64,000 nucleotides of DNA from JACNKV01 sp964645915 (GTDB taxonomy: Bacteria > Fidelibacterota > Marinisomatia > Marinisomatales > JACNKV01): positions 124,001-188,000 of the forward strand of contig CAZYDH010000001.1 in the NCBI GenBank assembly GCA_964645915.1. The letters run 5' to 3'. The position numbers and the translations under genes are program-made. The notes under the pieces are model-generated. The model searched no databases and had not been told where the DNA came from. It saw only the letters and a list, made by a program, of their open reading frames with translations. Shown here piece after piece: positions 1 through 8,493 of the stretch (within the stretch, counting starts at the first letter, position 1; each line of letters begins with the position of its first letter).

Positions 1-618
1 ATAACACTGGATATTACAAAACGCATCGGGATGTTGCTGGAGAAAAACACACGAACAAAAGTAGTTTATACTCGAGATGAGGACGTATTCATTCCTTTAT
101 GGAAACGAACAAAGATTGCCAACGAAAATGATGGAAAATTATTTATTAGTATCCATATCAACGCCAATCCGAATCGCAATGTGCGTGGTTATGAAACTTA
201 TTTATTGAAACCGGGTAAAACCGATGACGCAATTGAAGTATCCTCTCGTGAAAACTCAGTGATCAATTTGGAAAAAACAGGAAAAAAGAAATATGAATCT
301 CTGACGGGTGAAAATTTGATCATGGCGACAATGGCACAGGCAATGTTTATGAAAGAAAGTGAAGATTTTGCTGCAATTGTTCAATCCGAATTGTCTAAAA
401 AAATAAACTCAAAAAACAGAGGAGTGAAACAAGCAGGTTTTTATGTGCTAATTGGAGCGAGCATGCCAAACGTATTGGTTGAAGTCGGATTTTTATCTAA
501 TCCAGGTGAAGAAAAAAAATTAAAGAAATCGGCTTATCGACAAAAAATTGCAGAAGGTATTTATAAAGCAATTCTTAAGTTTAAAACTTCTCGTGAAAAA
601 ATGTTGGCAGAAGGATAA
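1..618 (+). CDS. N-acetylmuramoyl-L-alanine amidase (Amidase_3), 5' partial
   Basis: This is the C-terminal part of a zinc-dependent amidase that cuts the amide bond between MurNAc and the peptide stem of peptidoglycan. The frame is open from base 1, so the start lies outside the window and the first in-frame ATG at 31 is internal. Visible family marks are the block R-x7-LWKRTKIAN, the zinc-ligand stretch FISIHINANPN, and the catalytic-Glu segment VLVEVGFLSNP near the end. The periplasmic location usual for AmiC-type enzymes cannot be confirmed because the N-terminus is missing. It ends 5 nt before murI, so the two cell-wall genes are probably co-transcribed. Family assignment is firm. Confidence 0.93.
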   Translation: MTLDITKRIGMLLEKNTRTKVVYTRDEDVFIPLWKRTKIANENDGKLFISIHINANPNRNVRGYETYLLKPGKTDDAIEVSSRENSVINLEKTGKKKYESLTGENLIMATMAQAMFMKESEDFAAIVQSELSKKINSKNRGVKQAGFYVLIGASMPNVLVEVGFLSNPGEEKKLKKSAYRQKIAEGIYKAILKFKTSREKMLAEG

Positions 619-623
619 TAACA

Positions 624-1436
624 TTGAAAAAAAAGATGAATAATAATCCAATCGGTATTTTTGACTCAGGTTTAGGAGGGCTAACAGTCGTAAAAGCTAT
701 CCGCAAAGCACTACCAAATGAGTCAGTAGTTTACTTGGGAGATACAGCCAGAGTTCCTTACGGGAATAAAAGTGAAAAACTCATTCAGGAGTATTCTTTA
801 CAAATTGCTGATTTTTTAATCAATAAAGGTGCAAAAATGATTGTGGTCGCCTGCAACACTGCTTCTGCACTGGCCCTGGATACATTAATTAAAAAAATTG
901 ACATACCGATTATTGGTGTCATCGAGCCCGGAGCCGTAGCTGCAATTAAAACCACAAAGAACCGGCATGTCGGCGTGATCGGAACAATTGCCACAATCTC
1001 ATCGGGGGCCTATCAAGAAGCACTTCTTCAGCAGAGCAAGGATGTCATTGTTGAAAGCAAAGAATGTCCATTGTTTGTACCACTTGTTGAAGAAGGCTGG
1101 TTAAACGAAAAAGCTACCAAGTTGATTGTGCATGAATATTTGGATGAGTTAAAAGAGAAATCAATTGACACGTTAATTTTAGGATGCACACATTATCCTC
1201 TTTTAAAGCCGACCATCAACCAAGCTTTGGATGGCGAAGTCACACTCGTGGATTCCGCGGATGTGGTCGCCGATAAAACAGCCGTTATTCTCAAGGAAAA
1301 ACAATTATCATCTGACATATCCGACGAAGGAGAGTTGCAGTGTTATGTAACCGATCTACCTGCACGTTTTCAGAACGTTGCTGAGCGTTTCCTTGGAGAA
1401 GCCATTCATCAAGCGGAGACGGTTCACCTTCCATAA
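624..1436 (+). CDS. murI: Glutamate racemase
   Basis: MurI interconverts L- and D-glutamate and supplies D-Glu for the peptidoglycan stem in the cytoplasm. The 270-residue protein has the usual length. The two catalytic cysteines are visible as C77 in VVACNTAS and C188 in LGCTHYP, and the N-terminal substrate motif IGIFDSGLGG is intact. I prefer the TTG start at 624 because an AAGG ribosome site (611-614) sits at normal spacing. An ATG at 636 would give a protein four residues shorter. It lies between an amidase and folC in a tight same-strand run. Confidence 0.97.
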   Translation: MKKKMNNNPIGIFDSGLGGLTVVKAIRKALPNESVVYLGDTARVPYGNKSEKLIQEYSLQIADFLINKGAKMIVVACNTASALALDTLIKKIDIPIIGVIEPGAVAAIKTTKNRHVGVIGTIATISSGAYQEALLQQSKDVIVESKECPLFVPLVEEGWLNEKATKLIVHEYLDELKEKSIDTLILGCTHYPLLKPTINQALDGEVTLVDSADVVADKTAVILKEKQLSSDISDEGELQCYVTDLPARFQNVAERFLGEAIHQAETVHLP

Positions 1437-1477
1437 GTACCGAACCTTTTTTCTTAGGCAACCGAAAGAGAAAGAAA

Positions 1478-2752
1478 TTGAAGGTTACAGACGACATGAG
1501 AAACCTGCTAAATTACCTTTATGGTCTTGAGCGGAAAGGTATTAAAGTTGGATTAAAGCACACCAAAGAATTGTTAAAACGATGTGGAAATCCGGAAAAA
1601 TCTTTTCGGATAATTCATGTGGCTGGAACAAATGGCAAAGGCTCAACATGTGTAATGATTGCAGCAATCCTGCGCGAATATGGATTGAAGGTTGGACTGT
1701 ATACATCTCCACACTTAATCAATTTTAACGAACGAGTTCGCGTAAACAGCACCCCGATTCTTGATGAAGATATAGTGGAATTTGTTCATCGATATCAGGC
1801 GGATATCAAAGAGATCGAGTCCACTTTTTTTGAAACAACGACCGCTTTAGCATTTTCGTATTTTAAAAATTGTAACGTGGATGTTGCTGTTGTTGAAACA
1901 GGGTTAGGCGGACGACTTGATTCAACCAATGTAATTACTCCGGAAATATCCGTTATTACCCCCATCGGGATGGACCATACAGAATTTTTAGGGGATACTT
2001 TAATATCCATTGCAAGAGAAAAAGCAGGGATCATTAAGCCATCGGTTCCATTGGTTATGTCTGAACAAAAAAATGAAGCCGAAAAAGTTCTTCTGGAGAC
2101 CGCTAAGAAAATATCTGCATCCGTTAAACGTGTTCAATCCTCAGATTATCGAACCGTCAGTTCAGGAGTGTTCGGAACCGAATTTATCTATTTGGAAGAA
2201 AAATATTTTACTCCGTTACTGGGTGACTACCAAACCTTGAATGCGTGTACTGCAATAAAAACAGTTCAATTATTTGAACCAATCCTCACGCGAAAAGATA
2301 TCAATGCGGGATTACAAAAAACAAAATGGCCCGGACGTATTCAATTGCTGGAAACCAATCCACCTATTTATTATGATGTTGCCCATAATGTTCATGGTAT
2401 TCAGGCTGTTTTGAAATGGTTAAGTTATCAATATTCTGAAAAGCCGGTAGGCGTTTTTGTTTTAAAGGCAGACAAAGAATTAGAAAAAATGCAGTCAATT
2501 TTATCCAATGGTTTTTCATCTTTGATCGTGACATCTGTGACTGATTCCGGATTAATGAGCGCAGAGGCTATGGAAAAATCTTTGAATGAAATCGGTATAA
2601 TTCCTATTCGCGATGATGATTTTCACTTAGCCGTAAATCGATTAAAGCGATCCATATCAGAGAAGAAACCCGGATTAATATTTGGCAGTCATTATATAGC
2701 TTCTGCCGTATATGACCACTTCGATTTTTTCTTTGACAAAGGGATCATTTAA
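1478..2752 (+). CDS. folC: Bifunctional folylpolyglutamate / dihydrofolate synthase
   Basis: FolC is a Mur-ligase-fold ATPase that adds glutamate to dihydropteroate or to reduced folates. The P-loop GTNGKGS is near residues 50-56, followed by the folate-loop region YTSPHLINFNERVRVN and the TGLGGRLDSTN motif. Further marks are PIGMDHTEFLG and, in the C-terminal domain, the KWPGRIQ and DVAHN motifs. The 424-residue length is typical. The start could be TTG 1478 or ATG 1496 (418 aa), and the latter begins closer to the family's usual N-terminus. It follows murI after about 40 nt. Confidence 0.95.
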   Translation: MKVTDDMRNLLNYLYGLERKGIKVGLKHTKELLKRCGNPEKSFRIIHVAGTNGKGSTCVMIAAILREYGLKVGLYTSPHLINFNERVRVNSTPILDEDIVEFVHRYQADIKEIESTFFETTTALAFSYFKNCNVDVAVVETGLGGRLDSTNVITPEISVITPIGMDHTEFLGDTLISIAREKAGIIKPSVPLVMSEQKNEAEKVLLETAKKISASVKRVQSSDYRTVSSGVFGTEFIYLEEKYFTPLLGDYQTLNACTAIKTVQLFEPILTRKDINAGLQKTKWPGRIQLLETNPPIYYDVAHNVHGIQAVLKWLSYQYSEKPVGVFVLKADKELEKMQSILSNGFSSLIVTSVTDSGLMSAEAMEKSLNEIGIIPIRDDDFHLAVNRLKRSISEKKPGLIFGSHYIASAVYDHFDFFFDKGII

Positions 2753-2764
2753 TGTAATTTACCG

Positions 2765-2825
2765 TATCGGCTATAGCCGATATACCGAAAGGTTTTATAT
2801 AAATCTCTTTTTTCCCCCGGAAAAA
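2765..2825 (+). promoter_or_regulatory. rho leader with two inverted repeats
   Basis: The 96-nt stretch between folC and rho holds a perfect 18-bp palindrome at 2765-2782 (TATCGGCTATAGCCGATA). A second hairpin at 2809-2825 has TTTTTCC/GGAAAAA arms around a CCC loop and ends just upstream of the rho ribosome site (AAAGGAC). rho is known to be autoregulated by attenuation in enterobacteria. A similar role here, or a protein-binding operator at the palindrome, is inference. Confidence 0.4.
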
Positions 2826-2848
2826 TCATAATTAAAGGACTATTTATT

Positions 2849-4096
2849 ATGGATGTTAATAAGCTCCATTCCTTAAAGATCAAGGAATTAACGAAGCTTG
2901 CCCAAGAATTAAATATTAAAGGATATTCAGGGCTGAACAAGCAGGCACTGATTATGCGAATTATTCAGGAACGAGAGGACAAAGACAGCTCTTTATACGC
3001 CAAAGGTGTACTCGAAGTGATGTCTGACGGATATGGATTTCTCCGAAGTGCAGATTTCAATTATCTTCCCGGACCGGATGACATTTATGTCAGCCCTTCC
3101 CAAATTAAACGACTTGGCTTAAGAACGGGTCATTCAGTGTACGGTCAAATTCGACCTCCAAAAGCAAAAGAGCGGTTTTATGCTTTATTAAAAACAGAAA
3201 TGGTAAATGATCGCCCTGTTGAGGAAATGAAAAATGCCATTATGTTTGATAATTTTACTCCACTCCACCCTGAAGAAAAATTCAACCTTGACACAGATCC
3301 GAAAAATATGTCTATGCGAATCATGGACTTGATCTCTCCTCTTGGTAAAGGACAGAGGGGGATGATCGTCGCCCAACCGAAAACAGGGAAGACAGTCCTT
3401 TTGCAAAAAATTGCAAATGCGATTCGAAAAAATCATCCTGAAACAAAGATGCTTATCTTATTGATCGATGAACGTCCGGAAGAAGTAACCGACATGAAAC
3501 GAAATGTAGATGCAGAAGTTGTCAGCTCAACATTTGATGAAGCGCCGGAACGTCACGTTGCCGTGACAGACATGGTTCTGCAAAAAGCAAAACGCATGGT
3601 AGAATATGGTGAGGATGTTGTAATCCTTTTGGATAGTTTGACTCGTCTGGGGCGTGCACACAACGCTGTCATACCACATAGCGGAAAAATCCTTTCAGGA
3701 GGTGTAGACTCCAATGCCTTGAAAAAACCAAAACAGTTTTTTGGCGCAGCAAGGAACACCGAAGAAGGTGGAAGTCTTACAATCGTTGCAACGGCATTGG
3801 TAGATACGGGAAGTCGGATGGATGATGTGATTTTTGAAGAATTTAAAGGAACGGGAAATATGGAATTGGTCTTAGATCGAAAATTAAGTGATCGGCGACT
3901 TTTCCCTGCCTTCGATCTGATACGTTCCGGGACCAGAAAAGAAGAACTTTTACTCTCAAAATTAGGAACCGGAAGAATGTGGATTTTACGGAAACTCTTA
4001 AACGAGATGAACACGGTAGAAGCAATGGAATTCATATTGGATAAGATGAGACGAACAAAATCAAATGAAGAATTTTTAAATACAATGGGAAGATAA
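2849..4096 (+). CDS. rho: Transcription termination factor Rho
   Basis: Rho is the hexameric RNA-dependent ATPase helicase that ends transcription. The order of domains is a helical Rho_N domain (about 1-45), an OB/cold-shock RNA-binding domain (about 50-120, with GYGFLRS), then the RecA-like ATPase. Walker A is AQPKTGKT at 175-182. Walker B is VVILLDSLTRLGRAHN, and the R-loop-like KGTGNMEL is present. The 415-residue length is compact and lacks the long N-terminal insertions of some FCB-group Rho proteins. The last codons lie inside the first unit of a 56-bp tandem duplication. Confidence 0.97.
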   Translation: MDVNKLHSLKIKELTKLAQELNIKGYSGLNKQALIMRIIQEREDKDSSLYAKGVLEVMSDGYGFLRSADFNYLPGPDDIYVSPSQIKRLGLRTGHSVYGQIRPPKAKERFYALLKTEMVNDRPVEEMKNAIMFDNFTPLHPEEKFNLDTDPKNMSMRIMDLISPLGKGQRGMIVAQPKTGKTVLLQKIANAIRKNHPETKMLILLIDERPEEVTDMKRNVDAEVVSSTFDEAPERHVAVTDMVLQKAKRMVEYGEDVVILLDSLTRLGRAHNAVIPHSGKILSGGVDSNALKKPKQFFGAARNTEEGGSLTIVATALVDTGSRMDDVIFEEFKGTGNMELVLDRKLSDRRLFPAFDLIRSGTRKEELLLSKLGTGRMWILRKLLNEMNTVEAMEFILDKMRRTKSNEEFLNTMGR

Positions 4097-4198
4097 TTAC
4101 TCCATATATTTAACGACTGGTGTAGATAATAAATAATTTGTTGGGAAGATAATTACTTCCTATATTTAATGACTGGTGTAGATAATAAATAATTTGTT
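4087..4198 (+). repeat. 56-bp tandem duplication at the 3' end of rho
   Basis: Two adjacent copies, 4087-4142 and 4143-4198, match at 53 of 56 positions by my alignment. The first copy contains the last two codons and stop of rho (GGA AGA TAA). The second repeats these as non-coding sequence and ends 12 nt before the start of the next gene. Only two units exist and there is no spacer, so it is a simple tandem duplication and not a CRISPR array. Confidence 0.92.
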
Positions 4199-4210
4199 TA
4201 TGAGGTATAT

Positions 4211-5233
4211 ATGAATGAACAGGTATCACCTATTATAGAAGAAAGAGTGATAAAAACTGTAATCGTAAAAGTCATTACGGATAAACCGGTGAGAAAAACA
4301 CCTTATCAGGTGAAGGGTGTTTTTATCAGCCATTTCCCTGATGAGGATATTGTTCCGTTATTGGATGGAAGATACAGGGAGCATTTTTTGTATCCCCGTG
4401 TTCAAGTCAAGATCCTTAACGAGCAAATATATATCGTGGGTGTGAATGAAGGTGTAGAACCGGTTTTATCATTGGCACAAAAATTTGATGTCTTAGATTT
4501 TGGGAATATCACTTTTCAGGTAATGGACGTTGATGTCGAAGAAATCATGGATAGGTTTAAACCCGTTGATCGGTTGATTCGATATCGGTTTATAACTCCT
4601 TGGGTTGCTCTAAATCAAACAACCGGAAGTCGGTATCGCTTCTTAAATAATACAGAACGGGTTACATATCTAAATCGTTTGCTAGGGCAGAACATAGTTT
4701 TTCTTGCAAGAGAGATGGGAATTGACATAGAGGATAAGATTTATACAAAATTAGCCTTAACCTCCCTTTTCCCGAAACCGGTAGATGAAAACAACTGGGG
4801 TGCTTTTTATGGCGAATTCCGTACGAATTTTATTCTGCCGAATTATATCGGTGTTGGAAATGGAATTACGCGCGGATATGGAACGATCTATGGACTGGTT
4901 AATCCAGAAGTCTTCAGTTTTGATGAAGAAACACTCAAGAAAAGTGTGAAAAAAGAAAAACCGGAAGAAATAAAAGAAACAGACAAAGGACTGGAATCTG
5001 TTGGGGTTGAAGAAGTCCCAACTCCTAAAAAACGGATCTTTTTCCAGAGAAAAAAAGAGAGCAGTCGTAAGATGTTTGCGGAGGAGTTTGATGTGGAAGA
5101 GCAGCCACTACCGTCTGAGAAAAAGCGGAAATCGCCTGCAAAAATCACACGGAAGAAAAAGAAAAAAGATGTGGAAACAGACGAAGATAAATTCAACAGC
5201 CCTGAATTTCATCAAAAGCAACACAGTATATAA
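4211..5233 (+). CDS. Cas6b-like RAMP-fold protein with charged C-terminal tail (orphan)
   Basis: Residues about 13-228 resemble the Cas6b-like family of CRISPR RNA-processing endonucleases seen in Bacteroidetes and relatives. The matching blocks are an N-terminal beta strand run, HFLYPRVQVKI, VGVNEGVEPV, RFITPWVALNQ, LNRLLGQNIVFLAREMG and the final glycine-rich loop GVGNGITRGYG (214-224). His41 and His58 are the candidate catalytic histidines. Residues about 238-340 are a Lys/Glu-rich, probably disordered tail that I do not know from ordinary Cas6. No CRISPR array or other cas gene is in the window. The gene is downstream of rho and ends at an intrinsic terminator. The family call is from memory of sequence patterns, and activity is unproven. 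It could be a host RNA-binding or RNA-cleaving protein. Confidence 0.6.
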   Translation: MNEQVSPIIEERVIKTVIVKVITDKPVRKTPYQVKGVFISHFPDEDIVPLLDGRYREHFLYPRVQVKILNEQIYIVGVNEGVEPVLSLAQKFDVLDFGNITFQVMDVDVEEIMDRFKPVDRLIRYRFITPWVALNQTTGSRYRFLNNTERVTYLNRLLGQNIVFLAREMGIDIEDKIYTKLALTSLFPKPVDENNWGAFYGEFRTNFILPNYIGVGNGITRGYGTIYGLVNPEVFSFDEETLKKSVKKEKPEEIKETDKGLESVGVEEVPTPKKRIFFQRKKESSRKMFAEEFDVEEQPLPSEKKRKSPAKITRKKKKKDVETDEDKFNSPEFHQKQHSI

Positions 5234-5251
5234 TTCGATTCCGAACTAAAT

Positions 5252-5281
5252 AAAAAAGCCTCGAAACCCGAGGCTTTTTTT
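5252..5281. terminator. Bidirectional intrinsic terminator
   Basis: The stem GCCTCG/CGAGGC (5258-5274, loop AAACC) is flanked by an A-run on the left and a T-run on the right. It can therefore stop the Cas6-like gene on the plus strand and pckA arriving on the minus strand. Confidence 0.9.
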
Positions 5282-5310
5282 ATTAACAAAAGATTAAACA
5301 ACTAAAAAGG

Positions 5311-6963
5311 TTATTTCGACAACCTTTTTGGTCCGGCTGAGATAACGTCATCCGGAACTCCGGCAGAAAACAATTTGAAGTTTTCAACATACCGTGAGAC
5401 CAATGCATCATATTTTTGCCAATATTCATCTTTATCTCCCCAGGCATTGGAAGGCTCAAAAACATCTTCTGGAACCCCAGGACAAGAAAGAGGAATATCA
5501 AAACCAAAGAGTTTATCTTTACGATATTTAACTTTATCTAACTCTCCATCCAAGGCAGCATTTAACATGTTGCGTGTATGACGGATACTAATCCGTTTCC
5601 CTACACCAAATTTTCCACCGACCCACCCTGTGTTTACCAACCAAACATTCGCACCGGAATTTTCTGTTTTCTTTCGAAGAAGATCCGCATAGAAAAATGG
5701 ATGGTGTACCATGAACGGCGCACCAAAACATGGACTGAAAGTGATTTCAGGTTCAATACCTAAGCCCATTTCCGTTCCGGCAATTTTGGAGGTGTATCCG
5801 CTGATAAAATGATAGATCATTTGCTCCATGTTCAACTTAGCAATCGGTGGCATAACTCCCTGAGCATCACAGGTAAGAAAAATGATGTTGTTCGGTTGAG
5901 AACGCACTATTTTATCCTGAACTGCATTCGGAATGAATTCCAGAGGATAGGATAGACGCGTATTCTCAGTGAATCGTTCATCATCGAGATCGATATGACG
6001 AGAAGTTGTATCAAAGACAACATTCTCTAAAATCGTTCCAAACTTTCGTGTGCAGGCGTGAATTTCAGGTTCAGCTTCGGCAGAAAGGCGAATAGCTTTC
6101 GCGTAGCACCCACCTTCATAGTTGAATACCGCTTCGTCACTCCATCCGTGTTCATCGTCCCCAATCAGAGACCGGCTTGGATCGGCAGACAGAGTCGTTT
6201 TCCCCGTTCCGCTTAATCCGAAGAACAATGCGACATCGTTCTTTTTACCAACATTTGCTGAACAGTGCATAGACATAACATCTTTTAATGGCATGAGATA
6301 ATTCATGACAGTAAATGCAGTCTTTTTGATCTCACCTGCATAGTGGGTATTGGCTACTATCGCAAGACGTTTCGATAAGTCCACGGAAATAGCCGTTTCA
6401 CTATTTGTTCCATCAATACGCGGATCGACCTTAAAAGATGGAGACGCAATAATCGTAAACTCCGGAATAAAGGACTTATGTTTATCCAGTTTTTCATCAC
6501 CAATAAACATATTTCGGGCAAACATGCTCTGCCAAGCAGTATCCGTAATGATACGAATCGCCATCCGATGTTCAGGATCGGCACCAACATACATATCCTG
6601 TACAAAGAGTTCTTCTCCTTGTAGAAAGGCTTGTAATCTAGTGTAAAGATTATTGAACTTTTCTACGCTCATCGGACGATTATATTCGCCCCAATTGATC
6701 TTGTCTTCAGTCGAAGGTTCGCGAACAAAATATTTTTCGTTTGCTGCACGGGCGGTCCATTTTCCGGTATTGACCAAAAAAGCACCACCGTATGTGAGTT
6801 TTCCTTCGTTTCTGAATATGGCTTCTTCATAGAGTGCCGGTTTGGGTAAATTCCAAAACACACGCTCCAGATGAACCAACCCATGATTTTTTAATCCATA
6901 ATCACTTTTCAGATCCTTAGCCTGTTTTTGAGCAGGCGATTCAAATTTTAAATACTTGCTCAT
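5311..6963 (-). CDS. pckA: Phosphoenolpyruvate carboxykinase (ATP)
   Basis: PckA converts oxaloacetate and ATP to PEP, CO2 and ADP, the first step of gluconeogenesis. The 550-residue protein carries the kinase-1a P-loop GLSGTGKTT (249-257), the metal-site segment LIGDDEHGWSD and FNYEGGCYAK. A further motif near the end is NTGWVGGKFGVGKR. These fit the ATP-dependent class and not the GTP class. Its ATG overlaps the stop of the upstream aminotransferase by 4 nt (ATGA). This suggests translational coupling between transamination of aspartate to oxaloacetate and its conversion to PEP. Confidence 0.97.
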   Translation of the reverse strand: MSKYLKFESPAQKQAKDLKSDYGLKNHGLVHLERVFWNLPKPALYEEAIFRNEGKLTYGGAFLVNTGKWTARAANEKYFVREPSTEDKINWGEYNRPMSVEKFNNLYTRLQAFLQGEELFVQDMYVGADPEHRMAIRIITDTAWQSMFARNMFIGDEKLDKHKSFIPEFTIIASPSFKVDPRIDGTNSETAISVDLSKRLAIVANTHYAGEIKKTAFTVMNYLMPLKDVMSMHCSANVGKKNDVALFFGLSGTGKTTLSADPSRSLIGDDEHGWSDEAVFNYEGGCYAKAIRLSAEAEPEIHACTRKFGTILENVVFDTTSRHIDLDDERFTENTRLSYPLEFIPNAVQDKIVRSQPNNIIFLTCDAQGVMPPIAKLNMEQMIYHFISGYTSKIAGTEMGLGIEPEITFSPCFGAPFMVHHPFFYADLLRKKTENSGANVWLVNTGWVGGKFGVGKRISIRHTRNMLNAALDGELDKVKYRKDKLFGFDIPLSCPGVPEDVFEPSNAWGDKDEYWQKYDALVSRYVENFKLFSAGVPDDVISAGPKRLSK

Positions 6964-8177
6964 ACCCAGTCCCTCACTAATTTACGTTCACCAATATAAA
7001 GTTCATTCGGTGAGTTTGGATCTAATGCCCATTTAATCCGCTCTATCCCTGCGGTAATATCTTTAATCGTTCCACAGGTAGAAAGGCGTAAAAATCCGTC
7101 CAAACCAAATTCAACACCCGGCATGGTGGCAACCCGAACTTTTTCCAACAGGAAATTGGCAAGTTCAGTAGAGTTTTTATTATATTTTCTGAAATCAACG
7201 AATGTATAAAATGCTCCATCCGGTTTATATGCTTTCACTCCCTCAAATGCATTGAGTTGCTCCATCATGACATTTCGGTTGTTCTCCAGTGTCAGTCTCA
7301 AAGATTCTACACAGGACTGGACCCCGTTAATAGCACCGACAGTGGCACGTTGCATCAACACGGGTGGACCGGAGGTCTGATGCCCTTGAATATTGGTCAT
7401 GACTTCGATCAGTTTTGTGTTCGCAACCGCCCAGCCGATACGAAATCCTGTCATTGCGTATTGTTTGGAGACGCTGTTCACAAGAATCAATTTGGAGTTA
7501 TTCGAAAAGTCCGAAGCATAATCATAACAGGAAATGGTTTTTCTACCGTCAAAGATCAGTCGATGATAGATCTCATCCATGATCAGGTAAATACCTTTTT
7601 TCTCGCAATATTGTACAATATCTGAAATGAAATCTTCAGAGTACATCGCACCGGTTGGATTGTTCGGACTGTTGATAATGATCGCTTTTGTGTACGAAGT
7701 AACATTTTGTTCAATGTCTTTCATACGTGGATAAAAGGAACCATCTTCAGATAAAACAGGAACCGGAACAGCCCCACAGAGTTTGACCATCTCTGGATAA
7801 CTCACCCAATACGGCGCAGGGAAGATAACTTCATCTTGTGGATCAAGAATCGCCTGAAGTACAACCATGATCGCTTGTTTAGCGCCACTAGATGCAATCA
7901 CATTTTCCGGTTCAACTTTTCGATTGTAGAATTCTTCCGTATAGCGAATGATCGCTTGTTTTAATGGAATGATCCCATCGGCAGGTGTATAGCGTATTTC
8001 ACCGGAATTCAACAATCCGGAAACAGCTGTGATCGCGTCGATGGGAGCTTTTGTTTTTGGTTCTCCTCCGCCGAGATGAATAAGGGGTTCTCCCTTTGCG
8101 CGAAGGATGGCGGCAACCTCATTCAGCTTCAGGGTCGCTGATTCACCGATTGACCGCCCAATTAGGCTTATACTCAT
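6960..8177 (-). CDS. Class I/II aminotransferase, probably aspartate aminotransferase
   Basis: This PLP-dependent aminotransferase of fold type I has about 405 residues. The Schiff-base lysine lies in NSVSKQYAMTGFRIGW, the cofactor Asn and Asp in NSPNNPTGA and MDEIYHRL, and the substrate-carboxylate Arg in GFLRLSTCGT. I chose ATG 8177 because AAAGG lies about 8 nt upstream. A TTG at 8195 would add six residues with no better support. Coupling to pckA favours aspartate/2-oxoglutarate specificity, which is inferred from context. Other amino donors cannot be excluded from sequence alone. Confidence 0.9.
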   Translation of the reverse strand: MSISLIGRSIGESATLKLNEVAAILRAKGEPLIHLGGGEPKTKAPIDAITAVSGLLNSGEIRYTPADGIIPLKQAIIRYTEEFYNRKVEPENVIASSGAKQAIMVVLQAILDPQDEVIFPAPYWVSYPEMVKLCGAVPVPVLSEDGSFYPRMKDIEQNVTSYTKAIIINSPNNPTGAMYSEDFISDIVQYCEKKGIYLIMDEIYHRLIFDGRKTISCYDYASDFSNNSKLILVNSVSKQYAMTGFRIGWAVANTKLIEVMTNIQGHQTSGPPVLMQRATVGAINGVQSCVESLRLTLENNRNVMMEQLNAFEGVKAYKPDGAFYTFVDFRKYNKNSTELANFLLEKVRVATMPGVEFGLDGFLRLSTCGTIKDITAGIERIKWALDPNSPNELYIGERKLVRDWV

Positions 8178-8493
8178 AATGATACCTTTTAACAATTAGT
8201 CTTGTTAAAAATCGCCGGAAATTTTCAAATGCACATCTGCAAAATGAAAATATTTTCCACGGCATGTGTCTTAGAAATTAGGGAGTTATTTCTATCGAAA
8301 TGAAGTGATTTTCAACAGAATTTTAAATCTATTAATTTTGCCAAGTTATAGAGAATAATAACTCTTAAATTTATTAGAAAAGAATCAATTTAAGAGAAAA
8401 ACCATTCCTTATAGTGGCACATTTGATGGGAATTATCTTTCTTGTTCTTCCAATACAGTTAATCTATATTTCCCGTCTTAATTTGGAGATAAT
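8178..8493. other. Divergent intergenic region with a 10-bp inverted repeat
   Basis: This 316-bp gap separates divergently transcribed aminotransferase and FabI-like genes and must hold both promoters, but I cannot assign -35/-10 boxes. The clearest structure is a perfect inverted repeat, CTCTTAAATT at 8362-8371 and AATTTAAGAG at 8387-8396, with a 15-nt spacer. A TGGCAC at 8415-8420 recalls a sigma-54 -24 box but lacks the -12 GC. No coding potential is evident. Confidence 0.6.

Noticed and set aside
3553..4035. Long minus-strand frame opposite rho
   Set aside because: It is fully contained in rho, with no recognisable protein.
4087..4198. Possible CRISPR array next to the Cas6-like gene
   Set aside because: There are only two adjacent 56-bp units with no spacer between them, and one unit includes rho coding bases.
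8415..8433. Sigma-54 promoter upstream of the FabI-like gene
   Set aside because: TGGCAC fits the -24 element, but the -12 element has GG where GC is required.
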